From: Rhodospirillales bacterium
GTDB lineage: Bacteria; Pseudomonadota; Alphaproteobacteria; CACIAM-22H2
Assembly (NCBI GenBank): GCA_016794025.1
Contig: JAEUKX010000014.1
Span: 62,001-126,000 of the forward strand
DNA length: 64,000 bases
Direction of reading: 5' to 3'
Each line of letters begins with the position of its first letter. Position 1 is the stretch's first letter. A program made the translations under genes and the position numbers. This document shows, one piece after another, positions 53,396 to 61,964 of the stretch. The notes under the pieces were generated by a model that was not told the DNA's origin, did not search any database, and saw nothing but the letters and a program-made list of their open reading frames with translations.

Positions 53396-54342
53396 CGCTT
53401 TTCGGCTCCGACCCGGATGATCGGCTTGGCGCGCGGTCCCTCGCCCAGCGCATAGACGTCCATCGTGCGCGCGATGGACGCCGCCGGATCGAACGGCGCA
53501 CCGAGATAGGCACGCAGGTTGAGCCACGGATAGCGCGACTCCCAGCCGAGACCGGCCGCGCGGCGCGCGTATTTCCACGCGCGCCCGGCCGCCCGTCGGA
53601 ACGCCAGATGGCCGTATCGGCGCGCCATGTCAGGATGCGCACGCAGGAAGTGAACCAGTGCGAGCGCAAAATCATGATGCGCCTGATGGCCCTGCCCGAC
53701 CATGATGCGCGTCTCGTCCGCGGCGGGGCCCCACGTCACGACATGGTCGAAACGCGCGATGGGCGAGAGCCGCGCCACGCGCAGCGCCAGCGCGAAATCC
53801 TCCACGAACACGTCGGGATCGCAACCGCCGGCCTCGCGCACGGTCGCCGTGCGGAAGATCGTGGGCGAGGTTCCCGAAACGCCGTACCGGATCACCTCGC
53901 CGACCGGATCGGCGGGCACGACCGGGTCGGTCGCGTCGGCTGCCGCCTCGTCGAAGCGGATCTCGGCCTGATCGCGATAGAATCCGATCTTCGCGAACAC
54001 GCCGCCCGCCCCGGTGCGCTCGGCGATCCCGACCAGCCGGCGCGTGGCGTAGGGGGCGAGCACGTCGTCGGAGCCAACGAGTTTCAGCCAGGTCTGCGTG
54101 GCCATGCCGATGCCGGTATTCGTTGACGAGGAGGGGCCACCATTGGCCTGCTCGACGATGCGGCAGTTCGGCCAATCCTTCGTCATCTCGCGCACGACCG
54201 CCACCGAACGGTCCCGGCTGCCGTCGTCCACGAATATGAACTCGCGCGGGCGGTCCGGCACCTGCCGCCAGATCGAATCGATCACCGCAGGCAGGAACTT
54301 TTCCTTGTTGTAGACGGTACAGACGAACGAAACGCCGGACAT
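53392..54342 (-). CDS. Glycosyltransferase family 2 protein
   Basis: A 316-residue GT-A enzyme with VSFVCTVYNKEKFLP, FIFVDDGSRDRS (nucleotide-binding DDGS), LKLVGSDDVLAP (DxD-like metal site) and a VEDFALALR segment in the acceptor domain. No membrane helix is evident. It is the first gene of the GT2-sulfatase-CDP-alcohol operon; the ATG 54342 start is within a 59-bp gap divergent from arfB. It most likely adds a sugar to an envelope glycan or glycolipid. Confidence 0.92.
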   Translation of the reverse strand: MSGVSFVCTVYNKEKFLPAVIDSIWRQVPDRPREFIFVDDGSRDRSVAVVREMTKDWPNCRIVEQANGGPSSSTNTGIGMATQTWLKLVGSDDVLAPYATRRLVGIAERTGAGGVFAKIGFYRDQAEIRFDEAAADATDPVVPADPVGEVIRYGVSGTSPTIFRTATVREAGGCDPDVFVEDFALALRVARLSPIARFDHVVTWGPAADETRIMVGQGHQAHHDFALALVHFLRAHPDMARRYGHLAFRRAAGRAWKYARRAAGLGWESRYPWLNLRAYLGAPFDPAASIARTMDVYALGEGPRAKPIIRVGAEKR

Positions 54343-54401
54343 GGCGGCACTCCTAAACCCGCTTGCCCGGCCGCGCAAGCCGGGCGAGTCTGGGCCTCCC
54401 C

Positions 54402-54821
54402 ATGCCCCGCGTCATACCCGAACTCGACCTCGACGACCGCGACCTCGACTGGCGATTCGTGCGCGCCAGCGGACCAGGCGGCCAGAACGTGAACAAGGTC
54501 TCGACCGCCGTCGAACTGCGCGTCGATCTGGGCCGCCTGCGGATCGATCCTGCCATTCTCGACCGGTTGCGGATCGTTGCCGGGCGGCGCGTCTCGGGAG
54601 CCGGCCTGCTGCTGATCGATGCGTCACGCCACCGCACGCAGGACATGAACCGCAAGGACGCGCTCGACAAGCTTGCCGCCCTGCTGCGCCAGGCGCTCCA
54701 TCGTCCCAAACACCGCACGGCGACAAAGCCTACGAAGGGCTCCAAACGGCGCCGGCTCGCGTCCAAGGCCGCCCGCTCGGCGATCAAGGCCGGCCGCTCG
54801 GCGAAATTCGATCCCGACTAG
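54402..54821 (+). CDS. arfB: Alternative ribosome-rescue factor B (peptidyl-tRNA hydrolase)
   Basis: A 139-residue class-I release-factor-like protein. The catalytic GGQ motif lies in RASGPGGQNVNKVST (residues about 30-44), followed by a helical linker and a very basic C-terminal tail (KPTKGSKRRRLASKAARSA) that enters the mRNA channel of stalled ribosomes. It has no codon-recognition domain, as expected for ArfB/YaeJ. ATG 54402 matches the family start. Its stop shares CTAG with psuG. Confidence 0.94.
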   Translation: MPRVIPELDLDDRDLDWRFVRASGPGGQNVNKVSTAVELRVDLGRLRIDPAILDRLRIVAGRRVSGAGLLLIDASRHRTQDMNRKDALDKLAALLRQALHRPKHRTATKPTKGSKRRRLASKAARSAIKAGRSAKFDPD

Positions 54822-55732
54822 AGGGCCGCCGATATCTCGGCGGCCAAGGCCGCATTCGAACGGACCAGAGCGATATTGGCCGCAAGGCTTGCCCCCTTCG
54901 TCAGGTCGTTCAGCCGCGCGAGCAGGAACGGCGTGATATCGGCGCCGCGGATACCGCGACGGTCGGCTTCGAGCATCGCTTCGGCGATGGTTGCCTCGAT
55001 CGAGGCGGCGTCGAGCGCATGCTCCGCCGGAATCGGGTTGGCGACGAGCACGCCGCCGAATCCAAGCCGCCGCTGGGCCGCAAGCAGGGCCGCAATTTCC
55101 CCGGCCGTTTCGCAGCGTCGGTCGACCTTGCGGCCACTGGTCCGCGCGTAGAAGGCGGGAAACTCGTCCGTCCGGTAGCCGATGACGGGAACGCCGAGGC
55201 TTTCGAGAAGCTCCAGCGTCCTTGGAATGTCGAGGATCGATTTCGCGCCGGCGCACACGACCGCGACAGGCGTGCGCGCGAACTCGTAGAGGTCCGCCGA
55301 AACATCCATCGTCGACTCAACGCCGCGATGTACGCCACCGATGCCGCCGGTCGCGAACACCGCGATCCCCGCCATCGCGGCAATCGCCATCGTCGCGGAA
55401 ACGGTGGTGGCCCCGCTCCCGCCGCTGGCGACCAGCGCCGCGATGTCGCGGCGCGACGCCTTGGCAACCGTGCCGTCCTTCGCAAGCCTTTCGAGCGCCG
55501 ACGGATCGAGCCCCACACGCAGCCGTCCGTCGAGGATCGCGATCGTCGCCGGCACGGCTCCGCCGGCGCGCACCTCGGCCTCGAGCATCCGCGCGGTCTC
55601 GAGGTTGCGCGGCCACGGCATGCCATGGGCGACGATGGTCGATTCCAGCGCGACCACAGGGCGGCCCGCGGCCAGGGCCGCCGCGACCTCGGGCGCCACG
55701 TCGAGCACGCCCGGCGCCGCCACGATGCTCAA
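54818..55732 (-). CDS. psuG: Pseudouridine-5'-phosphate glycosidase
   Basis: A 304-residue enzyme that splits pseudouridine 5'-phosphate into uracil and ribose 5-phosphate. Family blocks are ALESTIVAHGMPWPRN, TVAKASRRD, SGGSGATTVSATM, FATGGIGGVHRG, and VVCAGAKSILDIPRTLE with the Schiff-base-type Lys. The length is normal. The usual partner kinase (PsuK, PfkB family) is not adjacent. Its ATG overlaps the stop of the molybdenum-subunit gene (ATGA), so they are co-expressed. Confidence 0.95.
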   Translation of the reverse strand: MSIVAAPGVLDVAPEVAAALAAGRPVVALESTIVAHGMPWPRNLETARMLEAEVRAGGAVPATIAILDGRLRVGLDPSALERLAKDGTVAKASRRDIAALVASGGSGATTVSATMAIAAMAGIAVFATGGIGGVHRGVESTMDVSADLYEFARTPVAVVCAGAKSILDIPRTLELLESLGVPVIGYRTDEFPAFYARTSGRKVDRRCETAGEIAALLAAQRRLGFGGVLVANPIPAEHALDAASIEATIAEAMLEADRRGIRGADITPFLLARLNDLTKGASLAANIALVRSNAALAAEISAAL

Positions 55733-58053
55733 GCCTGCTTGTGGATCAGGCGCCAGATCTTCTGCGGGGTCGCCGGCATGTCGATATGCTGGACGCCGTA
55801 GGGCTTCAGCGCATCGAGCACGGCATGGATGATCGCCGGCGGCGCGCCGATCGACCCGGCCTCGCCCGCACCCTTCACGCCCAGCGGGTTGTTGCGGCAG
55901 GGAACCTCGTTGTACGAGAAATCGATCGACGGCATCTGGTCTGCGCGCGGCATGCAGTAGTCCATGAACGAGCCTGACAGGAGCTGGCCGGATTCCGGGT
56001 CGTAGACGCAGCCTTCATAGAGCGCCTGGCCGATTCCCTGGATCGTGCCGCCATGGACCTGGCCTTCGACCAGTAGCGGATTCATGACGTTGCCGAAATC
56101 GTCGACGATCGTGTAGCGCGGGATCGAGACCGTGCCCGTGTCGGGATCGATCTCGATCTCGGCGATGTGGCAGCCGTTGGGGAAGGTCGCGGCCTTGGGA
56201 AGGAAAGTGCCGTTGCCCTCCAGCCCCAGCGGCCTGTCGGCCGGAAGCTTCGCCTTGTTGTGCGCGGCATAGGCCATCTGCTGGACGGTCATGGCCTTGT
56301 CCGTGCCCGCCACCTTGAAGCGGCCGTCGGTGAACTCGATGTCGGCCTCCGCGGCCTCCATCAGGTGCGCCGCGAGCTTGCGGCCCTGCGCGACGACGTC
56401 GGCGACCGCCAGCGTGACGGCCGATCCCGTGACCGCAAGCGCACGGCTGCCGCCGGTGCCGCCGTTGTAGATCGCGACATCGGTATCGCCCTGGACGACG
56501 CGTACCTTGTCCATCGGAATGCCGAGCCGTTCCGCCACGAGCTGCGCATAGGCCGTTTCGTGCCCCTGTCCATTGGACTGGTTGCCGACCTTGACGATAG
56601 CGCCGCCCGAGGGATCGAACTGGATATTCGCCGTCTCGTCGCCGCCGCCGCCGCACACTTCGGTGTACATGGCAAGACCGAGCCCGCGCAGCCGCCCGTT
56701 CTTCTTCGATTCCGCACGGCGGGCCTCGAAGCCCTTCACGTCGGCACGCGCGATGGCGTCATCCATGTTCCGCGCGTATTCGCCGCTGTCGTAGGTATTG
56801 CCGAGGGCCGTCTTGTAGGGCATCGCCGACGGCGGGATGAAGTTGCGCCGGCGGATCTCGTCGGGGCTCAGCCCCAGCTTCTTCCCGACCGCGTCGATCA
56901 GCCGCTCGACGACATAGTTCGCCTCCGGCCGGCCGGCGCCGCGATAGGCATCGACGGGCGCCGAATTCGAATAGACGCCCTTCACTTCGGCGATCGCGGC
57001 CTCGAAGGCGTACACGCCAACGAGCATCGTGTTGCCGGCCATCGTCGCCACGAACGTCGAATACTGCGAGCAGTAGGCGCCGAGATTGGCGTAGGTCGAC
57101 ACGTGCAATGCCGTCATCTTGCCGTTGGCGTCGACGGCCACGCGGGCCTTGGCAAGATTGTCGCGGCCGTGGGTATCGGCAAGGAACGCCTCGCTGCGGT
57201 CGGAGATCCAGCGCACCGGACGCTCGAGCACGCGTGCGGCATGCAGGCAGGCGACGTATTCGGGGAAGACGAAGATCTTCATTCCGAAGCCGCCGCCGAC
57301 ATCGCCGGTGACCACGCGAAGCCGCGATTCCGGGATCTTGAAGATCTCGCCGGCCAGCACCTTGCGCATGCCGAACCCGCCCTGCGTGCTGCAGTAGAGC
57401 GTCAGCTTGTCCTCGCCACGCGCATAGTCCGCAATGGCACCGCGCGGCTCCATCGAATTTGGCACGAGGCGGTTGTTGACGATGTCCATCTCGACGACAT
57501 GCGCCGCCTTGGCGAAGAGCGCCTTCGTCTTCGCCTCGTCGCCCAGCGTCCAGTCGAAGGCGATATTGCCCTTCGCGTGGTCCCAGATCTGCGGGGCGCC
57601 GGGCTTGATGGCGGCCGGGATGTCGGCGGCCGCGGGCAGCGGGGCATAATCGATGGCGACCGCCTCGGCCGCGTCGCGCGCGTTCTCGGGCGTGTCGGCG
57701 ACGACGAGGACGACGGCCTCGCCCGCAAAGCGCACGCGGCCGCGCGCAAGCGCCGGCCGGTCGGGGGTCTTCACGGGGCTGCCGTCGCGGTTCTTGAGCG
57801 GCGCCATGCAGGGCACGTTGCCCACGCCCGCCTTGGCGAGATCCTCGCCCGTGAACACGCCAAGGACGCCCGGCATCGCGGATGCCGCGGCGACGTCGAT
57901 CGAACGGATGTCGGCGTGGCCATGCGGGCTGCGCACGAAGCAGGCATAGGTCTGGCGCGGAAGCACAAAATCGTCGAGATAGCGGCCTGCACCCTTGAGA
58001 AGTCGCGCATCCTCTACGCGACGCGGCATCTGCGCCTTGCCGAAATGACTCAT
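55729..58053 (-). CDS. Xanthine-dehydrogenase-family molybdopterin-binding subunit
   Basis: A 774-residue large subunit of the molybdenum hydroxylase (CoxL/XDH) family. The N-terminus EDARLLKGAGRYLDD, TQGGFGMRKVLAG, GDVGGGFGMKIFVFPEYV and the Mo-site loop AYRGAGR (369-375) are visible, and the general-base Glu lies in GVKGAGEAG near the C-terminus. AYRGAGR rather than AYRCSFR separates it from true CO dehydrogenases. No FAD (CoxM) or 2Fe-2S (CoxS) subunit gene is adjacent, so it must pair with unlinked subunits. Coupling to psuG suggests a pyrimidine- or purine-like heterocycle as substrate, but this is inference. Confidence 0.93.
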   Translation of the reverse strand: MSHFGKAQMPRRVEDARLLKGAGRYLDDFVLPRQTYACFVRSPHGHADIRSIDVAAASAMPGVLGVFTGEDLAKAGVGNVPCMAPLKNRDGSPVKTPDRPALARGRVRFAGEAVVLVVADTPENARDAAEAVAIDYAPLPAAADIPAAIKPGAPQIWDHAKGNIAFDWTLGDEAKTKALFAKAAHVVEMDIVNNRLVPNSMEPRGAIADYARGEDKLTLYCSTQGGFGMRKVLAGEIFKIPESRLRVVTGDVGGGFGMKIFVFPEYVACLHAARVLERPVRWISDRSEAFLADTHGRDNLAKARVAVDANGKMTALHVSTYANLGAYCSQYSTFVATMAGNTMLVGVYAFEAAIAEVKGVYSNSAPVDAYRGAGRPEANYVVERLIDAVGKKLGLSPDEIRRRNFIPPSAMPYKTALGNTYDSGEYARNMDDAIARADVKGFEARRAESKKNGRLRGLGLAMYTEVCGGGGDETANIQFDPSGGAIVKVGNQSNGQGHETAYAQLVAERLGIPMDKVRVVQGDTDVAIYNGGTGGSRALAVTGSAVTLAVADVVAQGRKLAAHLMEAAEADIEFTDGRFKVAGTDKAMTVQQMAYAAHNKAKLPADRPLGLEGNGTFLPKAATFPNGCHIAEIEIDPDTGTVSIPRYTIVDDFGNVMNPLLVEGQVHGGTIQGIGQALYEGCVYDPESGQLLSGSFMDYCMPRADQMPSIDFSYNEVPCRNNPLGVKGAGEAGSIGAPPAIIHAVLDALKPYGVQHIDMPATPQKIWRLIHKQA

Positions 58054-58122
58054 CGATCACCCCATCCGGAAAACTTGGCGCGGAGTCTGGCAAATCGCGA
58101 CGCCGGGCGCAATCGAACTAGA

Positions 58123-58923
58123 ATGCCCGCAATGGAGCGAATCGAGCTTGTCGAAACCGGCCGCGATGCCGAGGCCCTGCTTGCCGGCGATGGACCGTTC
58201 GACGTGATCGCCGCTTTCGCACGCAGCTTCTACCTGCGCGATGCGGCCGGGCGGATCTGCTGCGTGGGCACGCGTGCGGTTGGCAGCGGGCCGCTCAATG
58301 CGCTCGCTGCAGCGCTGCCTGCCCTGCCGGGCACCGGCACGCGCCTTCGTGGCGCCGATATCGATCGCGCGCACGCCATGCCCTGGCGGGCGGCCCCTTT
58401 GGCGCCGCTGCGCCGCGAGGGCCTGCGCAGTCGCATTGCCGCCGTTGCGGCATCCGGCCCGCGCGGCCTCGCGGCGGCCCTGCCCGCGATCCTCGGTGCC
58501 GCCTGGCAGCCCGCCGATCCGTTTCTTGCGGCCGCGGTCGGGCCGCTCTGCGCGCTGCGCGAATGGAAGGAAGGCGAGCCGCCCGAGGCGCTCGGCGCGC
58601 TGATCGGCCTTGGACCGGGCCTTACGCCGGCCGGCGACGATGCGCTTGGCGGGGCTGGCATCGCGCTGCGCGCGACCGGCCGCGGCGCGCAGGCCGACCG
58701 GCTCGCCGCGTGGCTTGCCGTACGCGCGCCGGCCGCCACGGGCGAAATCGCATGGGCGCACCTGCGGGCGGCGCTGCGCGGGGAAGGCCATGCCGCCCTG
58801 CACACGGCAATCGCCGCCATCGCATCGGGCAGCGAACCCGATCTCGCCGCGATCGACGCGATCGGCCACAGCTCGGGATGGGACGCGCTTGCCGGCGCGC
58901 TTGCCGTTCTAGCGCAGGCGTGA
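58123..58923 (+). CDS. DUF2877 (AllH/YlbF-like) protein
   Basis: A 266-residue protein (263 if ATG 58132 is used). The DUF2877 signature GLGPGLTPAGDDALGG lies at about residues 163-178. AllH (YlbF) is one of three components reported to form oxamate carbamoyltransferase in E. coli, with AllF (FdrA) and AllG (YlbE). Both partners are encoded here on the opposite strand, overlapping its 3' end by 15 bp. It is divergent from the molybdenum-subunit gene across 69 bp. The family's catalytic role is not assigned from sequence. Confidence 0.87.
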   Translation: MPAMERIELVETGRDAEALLAGDGPFDVIAAFARSFYLRDAAGRICCVGTRAVGSGPLNALAAALPALPGTGTRLRGADIDRAHAMPWRAAPLAPLRREGLRSRIAAVAASGPRGLAAALPAILGAAWQPADPFLAAAVGPLCALREWKEGEPPEALGALIGLGPGLTPAGDDALGGAGIALRATGRGAQADRLAAWLAVRAPAATGEIAWAHLRAALRGEGHAALHTAIAAIASGSEPDLAAIDAIGHSSGWDALAGALAVLAQA

Positions 58924-60411
58924 GATTGCCAGCGCCAGCTCGGCCGCACGCGCGTTGGAAGGGGCCACCAGGATGCCCGCCTGCTCGAGCTTGCGGACCT
59001 GGCCAGCGCGGTGCTGAGGATCGAGATCGGTTCCCACGACGCAGGCGACGACCGCAGGCCGGCTGCTGCCCGCACCGCCAACCACGCGCGCGGCGGCCCC
59101 GGCGGGATCGGCATGCGCGCCGTTGCCGATGACGATGTCGATCAGCACGACGGCGGTACCCGAGTCCTCGAGCGCCTGTGCCATCGCGGCATCGCGCACG
59201 GTTGGATCGATCATCGGGTGCGGGCGGCCTAGCGTGTATTCGTCGGCGCCGTAGTCCACGAAGCTGTGCCCGGAGGCGGGCCGCGCGTCGAGCGCGCCGG
59301 CGACCGGCACGTTCGACCAGAAGGGCTCGCCCGCCCGCCGCATGACGAGCTGGGCCTCGGCACAGAGCGTGCCACCGCTATAGACGCCACGCACCCAGCG
59401 CCGCGCCGGTGCCAACTGTTCGCGCGCCTCGGTCGCGCGCGCGGCAATGTCGTAGCCCGCATCGGCGCCGCGACCGCCCAGCGCGTCGGCCGCGGCGGCG
59501 GCAAGCGTGGGCGCAAAGCGCGCATTGGGCGGCATCGCCGCATCGTCCGCGCCGAGGAAGCAGACCGTGAAGGATTTCGGGCTGCGCGCGACCCGCGCAA
59601 GGACCGTCTCGGCCACCGACCGGGCCGGCGGCTTGGAAACGAGCACGATATGGCGCGTGGCGGCGTCGGCATCGAGCGCGTCGAGGGCCGCCAGCGCCGT
59701 CAGGCCGCCGATCTTCTCGGAAAGATCGCGCCCGCCGGTGCCAATGCCATGCGACACGCCGCCGCCGCCGCGCGCGATCAGGCAGGCGACTTCCTGCAGG
59801 CCCGTTCCCGCGGCCGCGATGATGCCGATGTCGCCGCTTGGCACCTGATTGGCGAAGGCCAGCGGCGTTCCGCCGACAAGCGCCGTGCCGCAGTCCGGCC
59901 CCATGACAAGGAGTCCGCGTTCGCGCGCCTCGAGCTTCAGCGCGCGCTCGTCCTCGTAGCTGACATTGTCGGAGAAGATCATCGCGTTGAGACCGCGCGC
60001 CAGCGCCTTGCGCGCCTCGGCCGCCGCGAAGGCGCCGGGCACCGAGATGAGGGCGAGGTTCGCCGCGCCCAGCCCTGCAAGTGCCGCATCGAGCGTACGG
60101 GGGCGCCGTTCGGCACCGCCGCGCTTGGCGGCCGCCGGCCGCGCAAGCATCTCGTCCGCCTCGGCGAACGCGGCCTCGGCCGACGCCATGTCGCCCGCCT
60201 TGACGGCAAGGATCAGGTCGTTCGGCCCGGCCGAGCGGCCAGCCGCATCGAGGAGGCCTGCATCGTCCATGATGCGCACGTTGGACGGCGTGCCGATCAT
60301 CAGCGCCGCCGACAGCACGCCCGGCATTGCCGAGATCGCCTGCGACAGGCGCATGAGCGCGACGGAGTCGAGATAGAAGTCCTTGCGGATGCGGTTGGCG
60401 ACGACCGACAT
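58909..60411 (-). CDS. fdrA: FdrA (AllF-like) acyl-CoA synthetase-fold protein
   Basis: A 500-residue protein related to the succinyl-CoA synthetase alpha subunit. The CoA-ligase-like part has LVMGPDCGTALVGG, IGIIAAAGTGLQEVACLI, GIGTGGRDLSEKIGG and the second domain VRGVYSGGTLCAEA, with DYGADEYTLGRPHPMIDP typical of FdrA. FdrA/AllF is a subunit of oxamate carbamoyltransferase in allantoin degradation. The ATG shares a base with the ylbE stop (TGATG). No carbamate kinase gene is adjacent. Confidence 0.92.
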   Translation of the reverse strand: MSVVANRIRKDFYLDSVALMRLSQAISAMPGVLSAALMIGTPSNVRIMDDAGLLDAAGRSAGPNDLILAVKAGDMASAEAAFAEADEMLARPAAAKRGGAERRPRTLDAALAGLGAANLALISVPGAFAAAEARKALARGLNAMIFSDNVSYEDERALKLEARERGLLVMGPDCGTALVGGTPLAFANQVPSGDIGIIAAAGTGLQEVACLIARGGGGVSHGIGTGGRDLSEKIGGLTALAALDALDADAATRHIVLVSKPPARSVAETVLARVARSPKSFTVCFLGADDAAMPPNARFAPTLAAAAADALGGRGADAGYDIAARATEAREQLAPARRWVRGVYSGGTLCAEAQLVMRRAGEPFWSNVPVAGALDARPASGHSFVDYGADEYTLGRPHPMIDPTVRDAAMAQALEDSGTAVVLIDIVIGNGAHADPAGAAARVVGGAGSSRPAVVACVVGTDLDPQHRAGQVRKLEQAGILVAPSNARAAELALAISRLR

Positions 60412-61829
60412 CAGGCAAGCCCCATCGTTGCGGCGACGGCTACAAGCGCATCCTCGAAGCAGCGCAGCGGCGCCCGCACGGTGCCCGCACCGACCTGGCC
60501 GATGCCGGGCTTGCGGTGGGCGATGCCCGTGTTGATCGTCGGCGCGATACCGGTCTCGACGACTTTGCGGACATCGATGCAGACCGGCACGCCGGCGAAA
60601 TCGAGGCCGGGGATCGTCCAGTCCGGGTTGCGGCCCACGGTGATGTCGTACATCGCGCGCGTGTAATCGAGCGCGTCCGCCGCCGTGCCGGCCCCCACGA
60701 AGCCCGCGACGGCGGGCGAAGCCGCCATCGCGAAGCCGCCGAGCCCCACGGTTTCGACGATCGTGCTGTCGCCGATATCGGGATTGGCGTCCGCGGCGGT
60801 GTAGCCGGGGAAGTAGAGGCCCGTGGGCTGTTCGACCGGCGCCACGAACCAGCGGTCGCCCGTCGCCGCCACGCGGATGCCGAAATCGGTGCCGTTTCGG
60901 CACATCGCCGTCACGATGGTCGAATCGGCAAGCCCGCGCGCCGGGTCGGCGATGGACTTTCCCATCGCCATGGCGACGTTGAGGAAGAACTGGTCGTTGG
61001 CACCGATGAATTCGAACACGCCCGAAAGCTTCGCCGGATCGGCCACGGCGCGCGCGAGCCACGGCGCCATCGTGCGCACGAACAGGCTCGAGCACGCGAC
61101 ATTGCGCTGATGCATCTCGTCGCCCATCGCGAGGCCCCGCGCGACGAGCCCCTTGAGCGGCAGTCCGCCCGAGAGCTTGAGCGCCGCGCCAAGCGCCGGC
61201 GCAAGGTCGCTTGCAAGCCAGCGCAGGCGCGTCAGCACCTCGGCGTCGTTGCCGCCGAAGCGCATGACCTTGCCGAGCCCTTCGTTGAGGGTGCAGTGGG
61301 CGCGGTTCCCGAAGGCGCGGTTCTCGACCACCATCACCGGCATCGAGCGCGTGATCATGCCCGTCATCGGCCCGACGGCCCCGAAATGGTGATTGGGCTC
61401 GAAGCGGATCGCGCCCGATGCGGCAAGCTTCTCCGCGGCTTCGAGATCGGCCGCCCAACCCTCCAGCACGATCGCGCCCTGGATGGCGCCGCGCAGCGGC
61501 CCGCACATCTGCGCCCATTCGATCGGCGGTCCGGCATGGAGGATCATCCGGTCGCCGAGGCCGGGGAGAACCTCGCCCGCCGGCCGGACATCGACGAGCA
61601 CGGGGTCGGCCTTGAGGAAGCGTTCGAGTGCGGCGGCATTCGCCGCCTCGATGCGCGGCAGGCGATCGAGCCGGGCGAGCAGGGCAGCCCGGCCTGCGTC
61701 GCCGCGCGCCGGCGGCTGCCAGTCCATGTCGATCACCGGAACCCCGGCCGCCGCGAGATCGCGCGCGAAACTCTCGAGCCCCATGTTGACGACCTTGAGG
61801 GGCGCGCTCAGCAGTGAATTGGCGATCAT
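60411..61829 (-). CDS. DUF1116 (YlbE/AllG-like) protein
   Basis: A 472-residue protein with the YlbE/DUF1116 layout: KVVNMGLESFA and PVIDMDWQPPA at the start, FEPNHHFGAVGPMTGMIT (a conserved loop), LNEGLGKVMRFGGND, MGDEMHQRNVA, and VGLGGFAMAASPAV near the C-terminus. It is the AllG-type subunit of the oxamate carbamoyltransferase set. ATG 61829 opens a 135-bp region divergent from the nitroreductase gene; that region contains no structure I can assign. Confidence 0.92.
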   Translation of the reverse strand: MIANSLLSAPLKVVNMGLESFARDLAAAGVPVIDMDWQPPARGDAGRAALLARLDRLPRIEAANAAALERFLKADPVLVDVRPAGEVLPGLGDRMILHAGPPIEWAQMCGPLRGAIQGAIVLEGWAADLEAAEKLAASGAIRFEPNHHFGAVGPMTGMITRSMPVMVVENRAFGNRAHCTLNEGLGKVMRFGGNDAEVLTRLRWLASDLAPALGAALKLSGGLPLKGLVARGLAMGDEMHQRNVACSSLFVRTMAPWLARAVADPAKLSGVFEFIGANDQFFLNVAMAMGKSIADPARGLADSTIVTAMCRNGTDFGIRVAATGDRWFVAPVEQPTGLYFPGYTAADANPDIGDSTIVETVGLGGFAMAASPAVAGFVGAGTAADALDYTRAMYDITVGRNPDWTIPGLDFAGVPVCIDVRKVVETGIAPTINTGIAHRKPGIGQVGAGTVRAPLRCFEDALVAVAATMGLA

Positions 61830-61964
61830 CGTGGGGTCCCTGACAGCGGCGCGGGAGTGAAACAAGCCGTCCGCCGAATTGCAACAAAACCCCTTTGCGC
61901 CGTTCAAGGCAATGGAAAACAACGATTTCTGCAGGCCGGGGAAGATCGGTGATAGTCTGCGCGG

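Noticed and set aside
56167..58053. Extension of the DUF2877 frame to 918 codons
   Set aside because: The upstream part is antisense to the molybdenum-subunit gene. The conserved protein begins at 58123.
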